Shown: piece by piece, positions 61,576 to 64,000 of the stretch | Layout of the letters: the number at the start of each line of letters is the position of its first letter | Position numbering within the stretch: the stretch's first letter is position 1 | Source of the DNA: Paracoccus sp. (in: a-proteobacteria) | Lineage (GTDB): Bacteria > Pseudomonadota > Alphaproteobacteria > Rhodobacterales > Rhodobacteraceae | Length of the DNA: 64,000 nucleotides | NCBI RefSeq assembly: GCF_030538495.1 | Contig: NZ_JAUNTW010000005.1 | Location: forward strand, 144,534-208,533 | Direction: 5' to 3' | Notes under the pieces: generated by a model | The model's database searches: none | What the model was told of the DNA's origin: nothing | The model's input: only the letters and a program-made list of their open reading frames with translations | Made by a program: the position numbers and the translations under genes

Positions 61576-64000
61576 ATCCAGACCCAGCCGTCCGGTCATG
61601 CGGATCAGAAAATCCGCGCGCCCGTCGCCGTCCAGATCGGCCATGACATGCGTTTCCTGCCCGACATGTGCCCAGCGGACGGGGCGGTCTCCGGTCAGGC
61701 GGCCTTTGCCGACATAGCGCAGGTTCAACGCGCTGAGGTCCAGCAGGTCGATATCGGGCTGGAAATCCGTGATGAGATCAGGGGTGGCGACGCGGCTGTC
61801 ACCGGCCGACAAGTAACGGAAAATGTCGCGCCCCGCGCCGCCGGTCAGGGTGTCGGCGCCGGTTCCCCCGACCAGGATGTCGTTGCCTGCGCCGCCGAAC
61901 AGGCTGTCATCGCCGGACCCGCCGAGCAGGTGGTCATGGCCCGTTCCGCCATACAGCCGGTCACGGCCCGACCCACCATATAATGTGTCGTTGCCTGCGT
62001 CACCAAACAACCGGTCGTTTCCGGCTCCGCCCCAGAGCAGGTCATTGCCGCCGCCGCCGCGCAGGCTGTCATGGCCGTCGCCGCCCCACAGCCGGTCGCG
62101 CCCGGTGCCGCCCATCAGGGTGTCGTCGCCCGCATCGCCGCGCAGCTGGTTGGTGCCGGACAGGACATGCAGGTAATCATTGCCGGACCCGCCCCACAGG
62201 CTGTCATTGCCGGACCCACCGAACAGGTGATCGTGACCCGCGCCGCCATAGAGGCTGTCCGCGCCTGACCCACCATATAATGTGTCGTTGCCTGCGTCAC
62301 CAAACAAGATGTCGTTTCCGGCCCCACCCCAGAGCTGGTCATGACTGCCGCCGCCGCGCAGGCTGTCATGGCCGTCTCCGCCCCACAGCCGGTCGCGCCC
62401 GGTTCCGCCGATCAGGGTGTCGTTGCCGGTTTCACCGCGCAGTTGGTTGGTGCCGGATGCCACATGCAGATAATCATTCCCCGACCCGCCCCATAGGCTG
62501 TCATTGCCGGACCCGCCGAACAGGCGGTCATGGCCCGATCCGCCATACAGCCGGTCATGACCCGATCCACCGTATAATGTGTCGTTATCCGTGCCACCAA
62601 ACAAGATGTCGTTTCCGGCTCCGCCCCAGAGTTGGTCTTTGTTCCCGCCGCCGCTGAGGCTGTCATCGCCGTCCCCGCCATAGAGCCGGTCGCGCCCGGT
62701 TCCGCCGATCAGCGTGTCGTCGCCCAATTCGCCGCGCAACTGGTTGGTGCCAGATGAGACATGCAGGTAGTCATTCCCCGCCCCGCCCCACAGGCTGTCA
62801 TTGCCGGACCCGCCGAACAGGCGGTCGTCGCCGATCTCGCCATACAACCGGTCATGGCCAGACCCACCGTATAATGTGTCATTATTCGCGCCTCCATACA
62901 AAATGTCGTTTCCGGTTTCGCCATAGATCAGGTCATGGCCGCTGTCGCCCCACAGCGTGTCGTCCCCCGCGCCGCCCCAGATGCTGTCATTTCCGCTGCC
63001 GCCATAGACCAGATCATCGCCCGATCCGGCGCGGACGACGTCGTGACCATTGCCAGCATGGATGGTATCGTCGCCCGCGCCGGCGCTGATGGTGTCATTG
63101 CCCGCCATGGCGTTGATATGTTCGGGGCCAGAGGCACCCAGAATCACCTCGGCCTTGTCGGTGCCGAACAGCCATTTGGGTTCGGTATGGGGCAGGGCGG
63201 GGCGTTCGGGGATCGCTGCGGCTGTGGTGGGGGCCTGCGGCATATACCGGCCCACCGAAAACATCGCGTTCGAAAAATCCTGCGCGGTCAAGGTGTTGCC
63301 GTCGCGGGTGCGGATGTCCAGCAGCGTGCGGCCCCATGTGATCGTCACGCCCCAGCTTTGCGGCAGAAAGGTCAGTTGCCAGATGCTGCGCGTCATGCCC
63401 AGAAAGGACATGTCCAGACTGTCGCGCGCGATGTCAAATCCGCTGATCGTGATGCGCCCGGTGATCGAGCTGGGGACATAGATGTTGTTTCCAGACCCGC
63501 CCACCAACACAACCGGTCGTGTTCCGGCGACCAGAATATCGTTGCCGCCGCCGCCTTCGATCCGGGTGGTGTCGGGGCCTGCGATCAGAATATCATTGCC
63601 CGCGCTGCCCCGCATCGTGCCAGTGCCTCCGATCCGGTTTTGACCCAGCGTGCCGGGGTCAAACAGAAACTGCGTCACGCCCGGTTCGGTCTGGCTGGCG
63701 ATGAAGGCCAGAATTTTGCCGTCAATCACGGTGGTGTCGATGGTGCTGACGGTGGCCAGCGTGGTGTCGTCTGTGTCGATGATGCTGGTCAGATGCAGCA
63801 AGCGCCCATCAGCCAACACCGTCAACACGCCGATTCCGTTGTCATTTCCGCCCACGAAAACAAAGGCGTGGTTGCCCAGTTCCTGCACGGCCATGGCGGG
63901 GGTGGATCGGAAAAACGTGGTGAGTTCGTCGATGATGTGGTCGGTGGGGGTCAGGCTGCCGTCGCGATGCAGCCGGAACACCGTCAGCGAACTGGACCCC
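61555..64000 (-). CDS. RTX/hemolysin-type calcium-binding repeat protein (5' end outside window)
   Basis: The frame is open to the window edge; 814 codons are seen and the start lies outside. Residues before the repeats contain a non-repetitive region ([20 protein letters not shown]) that looks like beta-propeller or Ig-like sequence. Then come about 40 nonapeptides of the G-G-x-G-x-D-x-L/I-x RTX type ([18 protein letters not shown]), followed by the usual C-terminal cap ([31 protein letters not shown]) of type I-secreted proteins. Such proteins bind calcium outside the cell and leave by a TolC/ABC exporter. The last 21 bases overlap the 3' end of queG. No exporter genes are seen here. Confidence 0.9.
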   Translation of the reverse strand, partial: GSSSLTVFRLHRDGSLTPTDHIIDELTTFFRSTPAMAVQELGNHAFVFVGGNDNGIGVLTVLADGRLLHLTSIIDTDDTTLATVSTIDTTVIDGKILAFIASQTEPGVTQFLFDPGTLGQNRIGGTGTMRGSAGNDILIAGPDTTRIEGGGGNDILVAGTRPVVLVGGSGNNIYVPSSITGRITISGFDIARDSLDMSFLGMTRSIWQLTFLPQSWGVTITWGRTLLDIRTRDGNTLTAQDFSNAMFSVGRYMPQAPTTAAAIPERPALPHTEPKWLFGTDKAEVILGASGPEHINAMAGNDTISAGAGDDTIHAGNGHDVVRAGSGDDLVYGGSGNDSIWGGAGDDTLWGDSGHDLIYGETGNDILYGGANNDTLYGGSGHDRLYGEIGDDRLFGGSGNDSLWGGAGNDYLHVSSGTNQLRGELGDDTLIGGTGRDRLYGGDGDDSLSGGGNKDQLWGGAGNDILFGGTDNDTLYGGSGHDRLYGGSGHDRLFGGSGNDSLWGGSGNDYLHVASGTNQLRGETGNDTLIGGTGRDRLWGGDGHDSLRGGGSHDQLWGGAGNDILFGDAGNDTLYGGSGADSLYGGAGHDHLFGGSGNDSLWGGSGNDYLHVLSGTNQLRGDAGDDTLMGGTGRDRLWGGDGHDSLRGGGGNDLLWGGAGNDRLFGDAGNDTLYGGSGRDRLYGGTGHDHLLGGSGDDSLFGGAGNDILVGGTGADTLTGGAGRDIFRYLSAGDSRVATPDLITDFQPDIDLLDLSALNLRYVGKGRLTGDRPVRWAHVGQETHVMADLDGDGRADFLIRMTGRLGLDSDDFLI
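61974..62903. repeat. 297-bp higher-order tandem repeat in the RTX gene
   Basis: The landmark CCACCATATAATGTGTCGTT (or with CCACCG) recurs at about 61974, 62271, 62568 and 62865, always 297 bases apart. Each period encodes 11 nonapeptides, including a degenerate pair (NDYLHVxSG, TNQLRGxxG). Confidence 0.9.

Noticed and set aside
61830-63110. Dense short repeats that could be taken for a CRISPR array
   Set aside because: They are in one long open frame and encode RTX nonapeptides; there are no spacers of even length and no cas genes.

Overview
The window is a GC-rich, gene-dense chromosome segment from an alphaproteobacterium, most likely of the order Rhodobacterales (Roseobacter/Paracoccus relatives). 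The evidence is the aglEFGAK-type alpha-glucoside operon, the hemN-fnrL-usp-ccoNOQP block with FnrL-type boxes, the NDUFA9-like/uppP pair, fzlA next to queG, a TTAA-N7-TTAA CtrA-type box, and a dispersed intergenic hairpin repeat. This placement is inferred from gene content; no rRNA gene is present.

Layout. 1-3.0 kb: a ClpP-like protease, about 1 kb without a recognisable gene but with a 72-bp direct repeat, S-formylglutathione hydrolase, and an exported rhodanese-like protein. 3.2-9.5 kb (minus): alpha-glucoside ABC transporter and alpha-glucosidase (aglEFGAK). 10-11.7 kb: two odd low-complexity envelope proteins, one with about 20 tandem nonapeptides plus a PRC-barrel. 11.8-16.1 kb: tRNA-Arg(CCT), a LacI/GntR-type regulator, polA. 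16.1-23 kb: hemN, fnrL, a tandem universal stress protein and the cbb3 oxidase genes ccoNOQP, with three FNR-type boxes. 23.2-31.6 kb: miaB, a TfoX-C protein, an AHSA1 protein, then a glutamine/polyamine-like cluster (class III aminotransferase, HI0933 flavoprotein, class I amidotransferase, glutamine synthetase-like ligase, PuuB-like oxidase). 31.7-40.7 kb: tRNA-Leu(CAG), NDUFA9-like protein, uppP, and gltD - secreted unknown - gltB.

40.8-51.2 kb is the most unusual part: a probable nonulosonic (sialic-like) acid glycosylation locus. A GT4 glycosyltransferase and a TPR/Maf-like (DUF115) protein face a tightly coupled minus-strand operon encoding a second TPR/Maf-like protein, an inositol-monophosphatase-family phosphatase, a Maf-like::NeuB fusion lacking the SAF domain, a low-GC TupA-like ATP-grasp protein and a CMP-sugar cytidylyltransferase. 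The operon is headed by a perfect CtrA-type box. Maf-family proteins transfer nonulosonic acids to flagellin in other bacteria, so CtrA-linked flagellin or surface-protein glycosylation is the leading hypothesis.

51.3-61.6 kb: a bifunctional enoyl-CoA hydratase/3-hydroxyacyl-CoA dehydrogenase with a PcaF-type thiolase, phosphoglycolate phosphatase, an FbpABC-like ABC importer, mtgA, fzlA and queG. 61.6-64 kb (minus): the 3' part of an RTX/hemolysin-type calcium-binding repeat protein that runs off the window and is built on a 297-bp higher-order repeat.
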